This document shows positions 26,294 through 35,646 of a stretch of 64,000 bases of DNA, one piece after another. A program made the position numbers and the translations under genes. A model generated the notes under the pieces. It worked only from the letters and a program-made list of their open reading frames with translations, ran no database searches and was not told where the DNA came from. The DNA is from JBICHN01 sp043101845 (GTDB lineage: Bacteria > Planctomycetota > Phycisphaerae > Phycisphaerales > UBA5793): NCBI GenBank assembly GCA_043101845.1, contig JBICHN010000011.1, positions 868,001-932,000 on the forward strand, in the 5' to 3' direction. Every line of letters begins with the position of its first letter. Position 1 is the first letter of the stretch.

Positions 26294-26354
26294 TTCGGGC
26301 TCTCCACGTGAGGGTCGAACGGGCAAACGCGCGACAAGCAGTGTCGTCTCATCG

Positions 26355-26364
26355 CCCCACACAC
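26355..26364 (-). promoter_or_regulatory. 10-base motif shared by two HAF-gene upstream regions
   Basis: GTGTGTGGGG on the minus strand stands 61 bases before the start of HAF paralog 1. The same 10-mer occurs 54 bases before HAF paralog 2. A shared promoter or regulator site is possible. Confidence 0.3.
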
Positions 26365-26492
26365 CGTCCGCCGGGGCCGCGCCCGACCAAATCGCGGGGA
26401 AACCGACTCGGTCGACCGTCGTCAAGGATCCTTTTGATTCATTGATCTGGTGGGGACATGTACAATGCGGTAAGCGATCGCGCGATGACTCC

Positions 26493-27089
26493 ATGAGTGA
26501 TTCGCATCGAGTCCGGCAGGGGCGCCCGATGGTCTTCTCCGATTCAATACAGGATGCGCCTGATGGACCGGTCGATTGGGACGAGGTCTATCGTCGCCTC
26601 CGCGCGATCGCTGGTCGATACATGCGCGAGCAGCGTCGGGATCACACGCTGACGCCCACGGCGCTCGCGAACGAGGCCTACCTCCGGTTGTCCAGGTGGA
26701 AGGAGGCGGCGGACGCGGACGGCGAGCACCTCGTCGCCGTGGCGGCGACCGCGATGCGGCAGATTCTCGTCAACCACGCCCGCCGGCGCGCGCAACTCAA
26801 GCGGGGCGGCCCGGCCGCCCGTCGCGTACCGCTCGACGACCATCTCGGCGCCGCGGATCCTTCGGGCACGCTCGATCTCCTTGAGATCAATGACGCTCTG
26901 GATGCGCTTATGGAGCACGATCCACGCAAAGCGCGCATCGTCGAACTCCGCTTCTTCGCCGGTCTGACCGTCGTGCAGGTCGCCGAACTCATGGGTCTTG
27001 CGCGGTCGACGGTCGACGCGGAGTGGCGCGGCGCCCGCGCGTGGCTGCTCACGCTCATCAGCGACGAGCGGGCGTCATCGTCGTCATGA
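26493..27089 (+). CDS. ECF sigma factor of the planctomycete-expanded type
   Basis: 198 residues. The sequence 'LRAIAGRYMREQRRDHTLTP' followed by 'TALANEAYLRL' and 'MRQILVNHARRR' is characteristic of the Sigma70_ECF (PF07638-like) group that is expanded in Planctomycetes. Region 4 is 'IVELRFFAGLTVVQVAELM' with 'STVDAEWRGARAWL'. In other genomes such sigma genes are commonly paired with a Ser/Thr kinase, and here one converges with it, their 3' ends overlapping by 32 bp. The ATG at 26493 lacks a clear RBS; ATG 26529 is an alternative. Confidence 0.9.
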   Translation: MSDSHRVRQGRPMVFSDSIQDAPDGPVDWDEVYRRLRAIAGRYMREQRRDHTLTPTALANEAYLRLSRWKEAADADGEHLVAVAATAMRQILVNHARRRAQLKRGGPAARRVPLDDHLGAADPSGTLDLLEINDALDALMEHDPRKARIVELRFFAGLTVVQVAELMGLARSTVDAEWRGARAWLLTLISDERASSSS

Positions 27090-30000
27090 GCGCCTCGTCG
27101 AGGATCGCCGGATCGATCGACCACAGCCGCGCCGCCTGATCGAGGTGGCCGACGCTCGCGAGCGTGCGGCCATCAGGTGAGAACGCAAGGTCGACCACCT
27201 CACCGGCGTGTCCGCGAAGCGTGACGGTTTCCCGCCAACGCTTCGTCTCCCAGAGTTTGATGGCGAAGTCATTCGACCCCGACGCGAGTCGAGAACCGTG
27301 GGGCGAAAAAGCGAGCGATCGGACCGGCGCCGAATGGCTCGAACAATCGGCGATCGGTTCGAGCGTGGCGCCGTCGAGGATCTCAATGGTCGGCTCGTTT
27401 TGAAGGGCCACGGCGACCACACGACCCTCAGGAGACGAAGCGATCGCTTCCGGTGTCGAATCGAGTCGGCGAGTGGCGAGGGGTTCGAGCGTCGCGCCAT
27501 CCAGCAGGTAAATAGCGCTTGACGATCCGATCCAGATCCGTGACCCATCGGGCGTCGAGGTTACCACTTCAGCCGACTGCGCTCCGATCGTCGTCCGTCG
27601 AACGACTTCTCCATCGTTCGTTCGAACCACCTCGACGCGACCGGCGACTCCGCCGACGATGAGTTCGTCGGCGTTCGTGGCGAAAAAGGCGCATCGGTAC
27701 GGCTCGTCGGCGGCGACGAGCAGCGGCTCAACCGGGTCGACGCGCCACGCGCCTGCGGCGTTGACCGTCACGAGTCGGCCGTGGGCGGTGATCTGCGCGT
27801 AAAACGGCGCGAGTTCATGAGTCGATCGTGCGCCGTCGGCGAGATCGACCGTAGCCAGAGCTTTCGGAAAGCCCACGGCAATGGATTGACCGTCCGGATG
27901 CCAACTGATGAGCGTGCAGCGTTCGGCGAACGGGAGAACGCGCTCGCCGCTCCAGGCGTCGAGTTTCCAGGACTTGATGCGACCGTCCTTCGACGCGGTG
28001 ACGAATCGGGCGCCGTCTGCGCTCAGCGCCAGGCCGTCGATTCCCTCGTCATGTCCGGACCATTCCCGTTCGAGGCGCGCGACGGGACCATCCCAGTTCC
28101 ACAATCGAGCGCGACGGTCCTGAGACGCGCTCAGGAGTCGGCCGTCAGGAAGGAAGGCAAGGTCATCAATGCGGAGATTGTGCGCCGACCAGCGGGCGAT
28201 CGATTCGAGATCGTCGGCTTGCAGGACGGAGATGTACGATTCGGGAAAGTTTGGGAACCGGAGTGAAAGCGCGAGGCGTCGACCGTCACGACTGACCGCG
28301 AAGGTATCGACCACCGCAGCACCGGGGAGCGCGATGGAATCGGTCTCAATCGTCATTGATTCGAGGGCGACCCGGCGCACGGTTCCGTCGTGTTCGATCA
28401 TGATGAGCGATGAGCCGTCAGGCGTCACGGCGAAGCCGGTTGTACGCGGGATCGCCCGGGCGCCCGGAACCGCTTCGACTTCGAGTAAATCGAATGAGAG
28501 CCGTACGACGCCCCATTCCGAACCCGCCCAGATCGATTGCTCCGCATCGTCAATCCAGAGTGCGCGTACGACTCGCATTGGGACGGGACGCTCGCGGAGG
28601 AGTTTGCCCGTGCCGGCGTCCCACACGGCGAGCCGGTCGTCCCAGCCTGCGGTGACAAGGTGATCGCCGGAAGGTGAATAGGCGAGCGCCGTGACCTCGA
28701 GTCCGTGCGCGTCGAACGATTGCAATGGGGCGCCCGAGTTCGCGTCAAAGACGCGCAGTGTACCGGTGAAATCTGCCGCGGCGATCCGGGCGCCGCTCGG
28801 GTCGAAGACGCAGCGTCCCTGCCACGCGTCGCCCTCGAAGAGCGTGCGTTCAGCCGGATTCGTGCGTGTCCAGAGGTGAAGCCACTCCCAGCCTCGATGC
28901 TCGGTCGGCGCCGCGAGGAGTCGAGCCCGCGCTTCCTGGAATCGCCCGTCGCGGAGTCCGACTTCCGCCGCGGCGGTGTTCGCGACATAGAGCTCCCACT
29001 GCGTGTTGCGCCGGGCGACGCTCGCGGCAAAGAAGAGTGACATGCTTACCACGGTGGCCACGATGAGCAGAGCCGCAAACACGCTCGAACCGATGACGAG
29101 CGATCGATAGCGGCGCACGAATCGGTTGGCGCGATAGAAGACGGTCGCGGGCCGCGCTTCGATCGGTCGGCCCTCGAGAAAGCGGCGGAGTTCGGCGCCG
29201 AGCGCGGAGGCGGAGGCGTAACGACGAGTGGGTTCGTGCGCCATCGCCGTTTCGACAATGGTTTCAAGATCGCGCGGGATCGTGGAATCAATCGTTCGTA
29301 ATCTCGTGGGATCCAGAGTCCGCAGTCGATCGATCGCCGTTGCGATCGGAACATCGGCGAGAGCGAGCGGGCGCCGGCCGGTGAGCATCTCGTACAGAAT
29401 GACGCCGAGCGAGTAGACATCGGAAGGCGGGCCGACGACTCCGGCGTTCGCTTCGAGTTGCTCGGGGCTCATGAAGTCGATTGTGCCGATGACGCCGCCG
29501 GTCAGTGTGAGGGCGCCGGTGTGTTCCGTTCCCGCGAGTCGCGCGACGCCGAAGTCAATGACCTTTGGCCCGCCGTCCGTCGAGACGAGAATGTTCGACG
29601 GCTTCAGATCGCGGTGAACGACTCCGGCGGCGTGCGCGGCGCCCATGGCGTCGCAGATCTGGATCATCAGTCGCACCCGCTCCGCCTGCGCGGGCGCATG
29701 TCTCCTCATGTACTCGTCGAGTCGTACACCTTCGACGAGTTCCATCGAGTACCACATGGAGCGGGGCGTCTCGCCGTATTCACCCGCGTTGTACACCTGC
29801 GCAAGGTACGGATGCGAGATCGATGCGAGGATCTCGGACTCGAGTTCAAAGCGACGCCGGGACTCGTCGGTCGCGACGCTCGGTCGCAGCACTTTGAGCG
29901 CGACCGGTCGCGGCGGATTCAACTGCCGCGCTCGATACACGGTTCCCATCGCCCCGGCGCCGATCATGCGTTCGACGACATGGCCCGGGATGCGGGGAAG

Positions 30001-30249
30001 TGAGGACAGGTCTCCGCCCGCGCCCGACGGATCATCGTCGTGCGGCAACGAACTCCATGCCGGCTCGTCGAGTCCGGTCTGTTCGGAGTCGTAGGCGGCG
30101 AGCAGCGTGCGAAGCGTGGAGGCGAGCGGCTCATCAATCGTCGCGATCGATGAGCAGAGCCGGTCGCGCGACTCGTCCGAAAGATGCCGCGCGATCCGCA
30201 GGAGCCAGTCGGCCGCGCGGAATCGGGTTGAAGTGATCCGTGTCGGCAT
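27058..30249 (-). CDS. membrane Ser/Thr protein kinase with WD40-type propeller
   Basis: About 1063 residues. The cytoplasmic kinase domain (about 88-350) has the glycine loop GAGAMGTVY, 'VALKVLRP' lysine, HRDLKPSN (D214), DFG in 'KVIDFGVARL' and 'GTIDFMSPEQ', so it should be active. One membrane segment follows (about 381-405), then a periplasmic region of WD40-like repeats (for example 'LEVTALAYSPSGDHLVTAGW' and 'SAPVRSLAFSPHGSRLASGS'), about ten or more blades suggesting two propellers. The start at 30249 follows GAGGA. It presumably senses an external or envelope signal and phosphorylates cytoplasmic targets, perhaps the neighbouring sigma system. Confidence 0.92.
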   Translation of the reverse strand: MPTRITSTRFRAADWLLRIARHLSDESRDRLCSSIATIDEPLASTLRTLLAAYDSEQTGLDEPAWSSLPHDDDPSGAGGDLSSLPRIPGHVVERMIGAGAMGTVYRARQLNPPRPVALKVLRPSVATDESRRRFELESEILASISHPYLAQVYNAGEYGETPRSMWYSMELVEGVRLDEYMRRHAPAQAERVRLMIQICDAMGAAHAAGVVHRDLKPSNILVSTDGGPKVIDFGVARLAGTEHTGALTLTGGVIGTIDFMSPEQLEANAGVVGPPSDVYSLGVILYEMLTGRRPLALADVPIATAIDRLRTLDPTRLRTIDSTIPRDLETIVETAMAHEPTRRYASASALGAELRRFLEGRPIEARPATVFYRANRFVRRYRSLVIGSSVFAALLIVATVVSMSLFFAASVARRNTQWELYVANTAAAEVGLRDGRFQEARARLLAAPTEHRGWEWLHLWTRTNPAERTLFEGDAWQGRCVFDPSGARIAAADFTGTLRVFDANSGAPLQSFDAHGLEVTALAYSPSGDHLVTAGWDDRLAVWDAGTGKLLRERPVPMRVVRALWIDDAEQSIWAGSEWGVVRLSFDLLEVEAVPGARAIPRTTGFAVTPDGSSLIMIEHDGTVRRVALESMTIETDSIALPGAAVVDTFAVSRDGRRLALSLRFPNFPESYISVLQADDLESIARWSAHNLRIDDLAFLPDGRLLSASQDRRARLWNWDGPVARLEREWSGHDEGIDGLALSADGARFVTASKDGRIKSWKLDAWSGERVLPFAERCTLISWHPDGQSIAVGFPKALATVDLADGARSTHELAPFYAQITAHGRLVTVNAAGAWRVDPVEPLLVAADEPYRCAFFATNADELIVGGVAGRVEVVRTNDGEVVRRTTIGAQSAEVVTSTPDGSRIWIGSSSAIYLLDGATLEPLATRRLDSTPEAIASSPEGRVVAVALQNEPTIEILDGATLEPIADCSSHSAPVRSLAFSPHGSRLASGSNDFAIKLWETKRWRETVTLRGHAGEVVDLAFSPDGRTLASVGHLDQAARLWSIDPAILDEALMTTMTPARR

Positions 30250-30359
30250 GGTCATCCTCAGAGTGCCGTGCGACAGGAATGTCGTCAACGGCACACCGGC
30301 GAATCATGGACACATGTTTCGACTTTTCGCGTATTCATCGGGCGCGCGAACCGCAGAGC

Positions 30360-30369
30360 GTGTGTGGGG
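30360..30369 (+). promoter_or_regulatory. 10-base motif upstream of HAF paralog 2
   Basis: GTGTGTGGGG lies 54 bases before the start at 30424, in the region between the divergent kinase and HAF genes. It is identical to the motif before HAF paralog 1 and in the same orientation relative to the gene. Confidence 0.3.
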
Positions 30370-30423
30370 ATTTGTGCGGGAATCTCGATCATTTCGAACA
30401 CCCATGCACGGGAGGAGTCAGCT

Positions 30424-31725
30424 ATGACACGAGAGACGCTTACCCGTTCGGCGATGATCGGCATGACCAGTCTCGCTGTGGCCGCGTCGACAACCTCGGT
30501 CCTCGGGGCGCCTCGGGAGTACGAGGTCCTTCGTCTTGGAGACCCCCGTTCGGCGACCTCATTGAATGAGCGGGGAGAAGTCACGGGCGGAATCTTCGAC
30601 GGGGTTCAGGGTTGGGGCTTCCTTACTGAATCGCGACAGCCGATCCGTATGCCCGATGATTGGTTGTTGAACTCCTCCCATGTGGTTGATGTCAGCGACT
30701 CGAGCGTGGCGATCGGACACCTCCAGGGGCATCTCGACCGCTTCGCCGTCTGGTACCCGAATGGCACGATGGAGGTCAGGACGGTGAATGACCTTCCGGT
30801 CGGCGGAGGCACATTCCTCTATGCCCGGGCGATCAATCAGACCGGCCTTATGGCGGGGCGGCTCTCTCAGGATGAACCGCAAAGCATTCCGTTCATCTAT
30901 GACCTCGCGAGCCACGAGTTCACCATGCTTCCTTTGCTGCGAGACAACATGTTCTCGGATGTTTTCGACATCAACGATCAGGGCTTCGCGGTCGGGATGC
31001 AGGAGATGCGGCGCGGAGGACGCCCGGTCGGCGTTCTCTGGGCGTACGGGGAAGCGTTCCGGTTGACGGGTCTCTATGCCGCGGACGCCATCAACAACCT
31101 CAATTACATCGTGGGAAGCAGTCGCGCGGGCCTCGACGGGGCCTACTACGACGCGACCGGTATGCATCTCCTCCCGCAGGGAGAAGGCGCGTACATGGTG
31201 GCGATCAATGACTGCAATCAGACCATCGGTGGCCGACCCTTTGGCCCACCGCTTCTCTGGCATATCGGAAGCCTGGAGGTCGTCGACCTCACGACACGGA
31301 TCGATCGTTCTCTCGGACTCGATCTCTTGTACTCGTCCGACATCAACAACCAGGGCGAGATCATCGTCACGGGAAGTGACGGCGATTACCTGCTCACGCC
31401 CGTTCGGATGGAAGTCACCGTCGACAACCTCGTCGCCGCCGACACCGCGGTCGCCACGGTGAGCGGATGCGAATCGGGCGCCGATGTCTGGTTCTTCTAC
31501 TCCACCGTTCCACCAGGGGACGCGAACGCGTTGTACGACATCGAATGGGGCGTTCAGTTCGATCTGCTGCAGCCGCAGGTTCGCGGTCGGGCGACCGCGG
31601 ACTCCAGTGGGGTCGCGATACTTCGGACGGAGATCGAACCCGGCGCGGCCGGTACGGAGACCTGGATTCAGGCGTACCACATTGGAAACAAGTCGAACAT
31701 CGTGAACGCGGTCGTCATGCCGTGA
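30424..31725 (+). CDS. secreted HAF-repeat protein, paralog 2
   Basis: 433 residues with a signal peptide (VLG-A, then APREYEV). Repeats include 'LNERGEVTG', 'INQTGLMAG', 'INDQGFAVG', 'INNLNYIVG' and 'INNQGEIIV'. The C-terminal domain has 'CESGADVWFFYST', 'LLQPQVRGRA' and ends 'WIQAYHIGNKSNIVNAVVMP', matching paralog 1 motif for motif. RBS GGGAGGAG precedes the ATG. The next paralog starts 13 bp after its stop, so both are one transcript, divergent from the kinase gene. Exported protein, function unknown. Confidence 0.78.
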   Translation: MTRETLTRSAMIGMTSLAVAASTTSVLGAPREYEVLRLGDPRSATSLNERGEVTGGIFDGVQGWGFLTESRQPIRMPDDWLLNSSHVVDVSDSSVAIGHLQGHLDRFAVWYPNGTMEVRTVNDLPVGGGTFLYARAINQTGLMAGRLSQDEPQSIPFIYDLASHEFTMLPLLRDNMFSDVFDINDQGFAVGMQEMRRGGRPVGVLWAYGEAFRLTGLYAADAINNLNYIVGSSRAGLDGAYYDATGMHLLPQGEGAYMVAINDCNQTIGGRPFGPPLLWHIGSLEVVDLTTRIDRSLGLDLLYSSDINNQGEIIVTGSDGDYLLTPVRMEVTVDNLVAADTAVATVSGCESGADVWFFYSTVPPGDANALYDIEWGVQFDLLQPQVRGRATADSSGVAILRTEIEPGAAGTETWIQAYHIGNKSNIVNAVVMP

Positions 31726-31738
31726 GGGGAGCGATTCC

Positions 31739-33055
31739 ATGGGACGCAAACGCAATACATCAACCGTTCTGGTACTGCTTGTCGGATCGTCCGTCACACT
31801 CGCGGCGCCGCGGCAGTACGAAGTGCTCGATCTGCGTTCGCGATCGAATGAAACCCGCGTCACCGCGCTGAATGACCGTGGTCAGGTGGCCGGATCGCTC
31901 TATCACAACCTGGGCGGGTTCGTCACGCGGAGTCGAAGCGCGATCGCGCCGTTTCGTGATCTGCTCGAAGAGGCGCGAGTCGTGCACGATGTGAACGGCT
32001 CGGGAATGGCGGTCGGCGGCATGGCGCCGGACACCGCCGGCGTCTGGTTCGACGGCGAGCGGCGTGCGTTGACGATCGACGATCTTCCGGCCGGAAACTC
32101 TTCGGTGACCGGATTCGAACTCACCGCGATCAACGAGGACGGCCTCGCGTGCGGGGTGGTGACCGGTGACCTCTCCGGCGGCCGGTCGTTCATGGGTGTC
32201 GTCTACGACGCACGGGAAGATCGCGTCTGGGAGCTCGATGAGTCCGAGCGCTCGGGTCGCGTCCGCGCAACGGACATCAACAAAGTTGGATCGGTCGTCG
32301 GCTACAGCGAGGCGGGCTTCCGTGAAGGGCTCTTCTGGCTGAACGATGTGCAGTATGTCCTCGACGGAGTCGGTCAGGCGACGGCGCTTAACGATCTGCA
32401 CTTCATCGTCGGCGTCGCGAATGATCCTTTCCTCGATCGTCCCGTGTATGTCGATTCGGTGGGGACCCATTGGTTACCCACACTCAACTCGATGGTCGAC
32501 AGCTCTCCGGCCGCCGTGAACAACTCGAATCTCGCGGTGGGCATGAGTGCGGAGAGGGCGACATTGTGGCGGCTCGGACACAGTTCGATTGTCGATCTCA
32601 ATGACCGTATCGACCCCGCCCTCGGGATCACTCTGAACCGCGCGAACGACATCAACGATCACGGCGAGATCATCGCCACCCAGCTTCCACGATTCATGTC
32701 GGAACTGAGCGGCGTCTTTCTTCTGCGTCCCGTACCGATGCGGCTCGAGATCGAAGATCTCACGGCCGGGGATTCGGCGATCGCCCGCGTCTACGGATGT
32801 GAGACCGGCGCGACCGTCTATGTCTACTACTCGCTCCAACCGCCGGGGAACTCGAGCCCATTCTGGAACCTCGAGCATGGTGTGCGCTTCGACCTCTTCG
32901 CCCCGCGACTGCGCGGCGTCGCGACCGCGAACGCGAGCGGTGAGGCGACGCTCGTCACGCGGATCGATGAGGAAGCCGCCGGGCGACGGGTGTGGATCCA
33001 GGCCTACCACAGTGGAAACAAGTCCGACATCGTGGAGACGATCGTGCAGCCGTAA
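31739..33055 (+). CDS. secreted HAF-repeat protein, paralog 3
   Basis: 438 residues, signal peptide followed by 'APRQYEVLDL'. It repeats the same architecture: 'LNDRGQVAG', 'VNGSGMAVG', 'INEDGLACG', 'INKVGSVVG', 'LNDLHFIVG', 'VNNSNLAVG', 'INDHGEII', then a C-terminal domain with 'CETGATVYVYYS', 'LFAPRLRGVA' and the end 'WIQAYHSGNKSDIVETIVQP'. RBS GAGGGGAG. It is a tandem duplicate of the preceding gene. Convergent with the next gene. Confidence 0.78.
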   Translation: MGRKRNTSTVLVLLVGSSVTLAAPRQYEVLDLRSRSNETRVTALNDRGQVAGSLYHNLGGFVTRSRSAIAPFRDLLEEARVVHDVNGSGMAVGGMAPDTAGVWFDGERRALTIDDLPAGNSSVTGFELTAINEDGLACGVVTGDLSGGRSFMGVVYDAREDRVWELDESERSGRVRATDINKVGSVVGYSEAGFREGLFWLNDVQYVLDGVGQATALNDLHFIVGVANDPFLDRPVYVDSVGTHWLPTLNSMVDSSPAAVNNSNLAVGMSAERATLWRLGHSSIVDLNDRIDPALGITLNRANDINDHGEIIATQLPRFMSELSGVFLLRPVPMRLEIEDLTAGDSAIARVYGCETGATVYVYYSLQPPGNSSPFWNLEHGVRFDLFAPRLRGVATANASGEATLVTRIDEEAAGRRVWIQAYHSGNKSDIVETIVQP

Positions 33056-33130
33056 ATCCCCGACCGTCCGCGGTCGCACGGGCGGCGCCGACGGAGTCTT
33101 CATCGGGTGGAATGTCCGATGGTCTCCTGC

Positions 33131-35260
33131 TCATCCTCCGGCGGGAACGGCTTGCGGCAGTCGGGCGACCGTGACGACGACCGCGTCGGGGCGATAGGTC
33201 AGGCGGGCGCCGAGGCCGGGCGGGAAGTTCTCGGTGACGATCCGATCAAAGCGCCCGGCGACGGCGCCCCCCGTGAGCACGGTGAATTTCGCTCCGAGCG
33301 GGGGGAAGTAGCCGTCGATGGCGATGAGTCGCAGCGTGCCGCCAAGATTCGCGTCGCCGGTGACGACGAGTTGATCGTGCAGGTCGCCGGGAGTTCCGCC
33401 GGCGAGTTCGATCTCGAGTTCGCCGCCGCCATCCAGCTGCGAGTAATTGCCGTCGATGGTGAGGATGCCGGGAGAAAGGCCAGGCCGGATGAACCCCTGG
33501 CTCAATATATCTGGCGCGTCGACTTCCCCGTTACCACGCAATTCGCTGCCATGTTCGAAGATCAGGCGCGCCTCCTCGCCAAGGCCCATTCGTGTAGGAC
33601 TGTCGCTGATTCCCACACCACCGAATATCTCGAGTTCGCCGTCTGCCGGACGAATCAGCTGTTCCTTGCCACCGCTGATCACGAGTTCCCCGCGAACCTC
33701 GGTCAAGCGTTCAAGCGGCTCGACCTCCGCGTTCGGCCCATCAACGGCGATGGCTCCGTCGTCTGCGATAATGAGGTCGTCGCCAAGTCCTTCGAAGACG
33801 AGGATGCCGTCACCGGTCACCGTCCAGGTTCCGCCGGTCAACTCACCCGTCGAGTAATCGAACTCGGCCACCGTGTTCGGGCGGAACAGAAGTTCGCCCT
33901 CGCCGCAGATGACTTCGCCCTGGTTGCTGAAGGGCGCGCTGACAACATACCGGAAAGCGCCGGGGTGCGGGTTGATCCGCTCGAAAGTGTCGGTGTTCAC
34001 AAACCCGTGGAGCCCGGCCGGGAGTTGTTCGTTGAGGGCGGTGGCGCCGAACTGCGCTTTCCACAAGCCCGCATTCTGGACGATTCCCTGGTCACCGAGT
34101 GAGAATGTCCCGTCGTTGTGCGCGAAGATTCCGTCATTGATGAAGGTTCCCAGCGTGACCAGACGCGTCCCACCCGGCGCGAGCGTCGAGGCTTTCACCG
34201 AATCGTTCCGGACCTGACTTGTCACGGTTCCGGACCTCCAATACCACACGCCCAAGTTGTTGACATTCCGCAGAACGCCGCCGTCCTGTACGAATCCGGT
34301 AGTCGTGGGGTCGGGCTGCCCGAAAATCTCGATGGCGCCGCCGTCGATTACGGCGTTCATTCCCGTCAAGGTCGCCAATCCGTCGCCCGAGATCCGATCG
34401 CTCAACTCGACATACGAATCCTTGAAATCAGCGACGACTCCAGAGCCTTGGCTGACAGAGAGACGGTCCGCCGCGAGCCGCACCTGGTCGAAGCGCACCA
34501 ATCCGCCGTCGATTCCGAACAACACGGTTGACGAAACGAATCTGAGAAGCGGTTCGTCCTGGGGGAAGCCAAACACGGGACGAAATCGCATTTCCCCGTT
34601 CCCCGTTACGCTCAATGTTCCTCCTGTCATGGTCAGTGGAGCCGCGACAGTTGTCAGGGTGATCTGCGATTCGACGCCAGCGATAATCGTATTGACCGTC
34701 GCTGTCGACGAATGGTCACTCGACAGCACACCACCAGAAAGCGCGAACAATCTAATGACATTCAGGTCGGCGCCGTTGATTAGCGAAACCGTGGCGCTCG
34801 AGCTGGGCGATCCGATGGAGATGTCACTACCTTCAAACCTCCACCCATCAATTCTGAACTCCCCACTGAAGACTTCGACATCAGCTGGCGCTCTGAACAG
34901 ACCGCTGCCTTGAAATCCCGCCAACCCTTCGACTTCGAAGGAGTCGAGAACTTCGAGCGTCGACCCGCCGGTGACGAACCGGTTGAACCCGGACAGCGAC
35001 AACCCGTCGATGGTCACATTCTCGTTGAGCATCACACTCGCGGCGATGCCGATCACCGCGTCGTAGTTGAACCCCCCGCGGCCGTTGTCCGGATAGTTGC
35101 CCTTCGCAGACGGCTGGTCGTGGTCCCAGTTCTCGGCGTTCGTCCACTGGTTGTCACCCCCGTCGTTTGTCCAGGTGCTCTGCACCTGAGCGTGCGTCGA
35201 GGCGGCGGCGACGAAGAGCCCCAGGCTCGCGATGAATACGGTGGCGGGCGAACGCTGCAT
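33131..35260 (-). CDS. large secreted repetitive beta-rich protein
   Basis: 709 residues with a signal peptide (about 1-24, THA-Q). Starts with 'WTNDGGDNQWTNAENWD', a motif common in planctomycete and verrucomicrobial autotransporter-like beta-helix proteins. The rest is Gly/Asn/Asp/Thr-rich with repeated 'GGTLxV' and 'VTGDGxLxFEG' strands, including 'LSPGILTIDGNYSQLDGG' and 'GELEIELAGG' near the C-terminus, the passenger-associated signature. No outer-membrane barrel or sorting tag is seen at the C-terminus. The ATG at 35260 follows GGAGGAG. Confidence 0.72.
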   Translation of the reverse strand: MQRSPATVFIASLGLFVAAASTHAQVQSTWTNDGGDNQWTNAENWDHDQPSAKGNYPDNGRGGFNYDAVIGIAASVMLNENVTIDGLSLSGFNRFVTGGSTLEVLDSFEVEGLAGFQGSGLFRAPADVEVFSGEFRIDGWRFEGSDISIGSPSSSATVSLINGADLNVIRLFALSGGVLSSDHSSTATVNTIIAGVESQITLTTVAAPLTMTGGTLSVTGNGEMRFRPVFGFPQDEPLLRFVSSTVLFGIDGGLVRFDQVRLAADRLSVSQGSGVVADFKDSYVELSDRISGDGLATLTGMNAVIDGGAIEIFGQPDPTTTGFVQDGGVLRNVNNLGVWYWRSGTVTSQVRNDSVKASTLAPGGTRLVTLGTFINDGIFAHNDGTFSLGDQGIVQNAGLWKAQFGATALNEQLPAGLHGFVNTDTFERINPHPGAFRYVVSAPFSNQGEVICGEGELLFRPNTVAEFDYSTGELTGGTWTVTGDGILVFEGLGDDLIIADDGAIAVDGPNAEVEPLERLTEVRGELVISGGKEQLIRPADGELEIFGGVGISDSPTRMGLGEEARLIFEHGSELRGNGEVDAPDILSQGFIRPGLSPGILTIDGNYSQLDGGGELEIELAGGTPGDLHDQLVVTGDANLGGTLRLIAIDGYFPPLGAKFTVLTGGAVAGRFDRIVTENFPPGLGARLTYRPDAVVVTVARLPQAVPAGG

Positions 35261-35646
35261 AGACCGCTCCTCCGGTCGATACGGATCTGAGTTGAGCCGC
35301 AGAACTGCGGCGAGATTGGACATCGAGAGTCCGAGCGCCCTCGGATTGGGGTGCCGTTATATCCGAAGTGGGCTCGCGTGCGGGCCAAAAAGTGTGTTAA
35401 CGAGGGCATTTTTTCGCATCGACTGGTACATTCTTCTCGATCCGCCTTGGCAGGGGTAAATCTCAGTCGTCGCAAAGCAAACGATCTCAACGCGTCAGGG
35501 CCCGCCGGAATCAATTCGGTGGCAACTCGGTCCGGCCGTTCCAGTACCATGGACGAACTCCCGTCCGGAGCAAGCGAACTCACGCGGGGGGGAGGATCGC
35601 TTTCCGGCTGGAGCCTCGTATTCGAATGATGACGGAGGGACTCGAA
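35261..35646. other. intergenic region between divergent secreted-protein genes
   Basis: 386 bases with no convincing ORF. It should hold both promoters. A TATAAC hexamer on the minus strand (35361-35356) suits a -10 box for the repetitive protein gene but has no well-spaced -35. An A/T-rich patch (35391-35416, with GTTAAC and a run of T) is unusual for this GC-rich DNA. RBS GGAGG for the downstream gene lies at its right end. Confidence 0.5.

Noticed and set aside
26229..26492. 88-codon N-terminal extension of the sigma factor
   Set aside because: It would overlap the divergent HAF gene start and has no sigma-like sequence; the sigma domain starts at 26493 or later.
33056..33130. Terminator between the third HAF gene and the repetitive-protein gene
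   Set aside because: Only an imperfect 7-bp GC stem without a T-run could be drawn; too weak to list.
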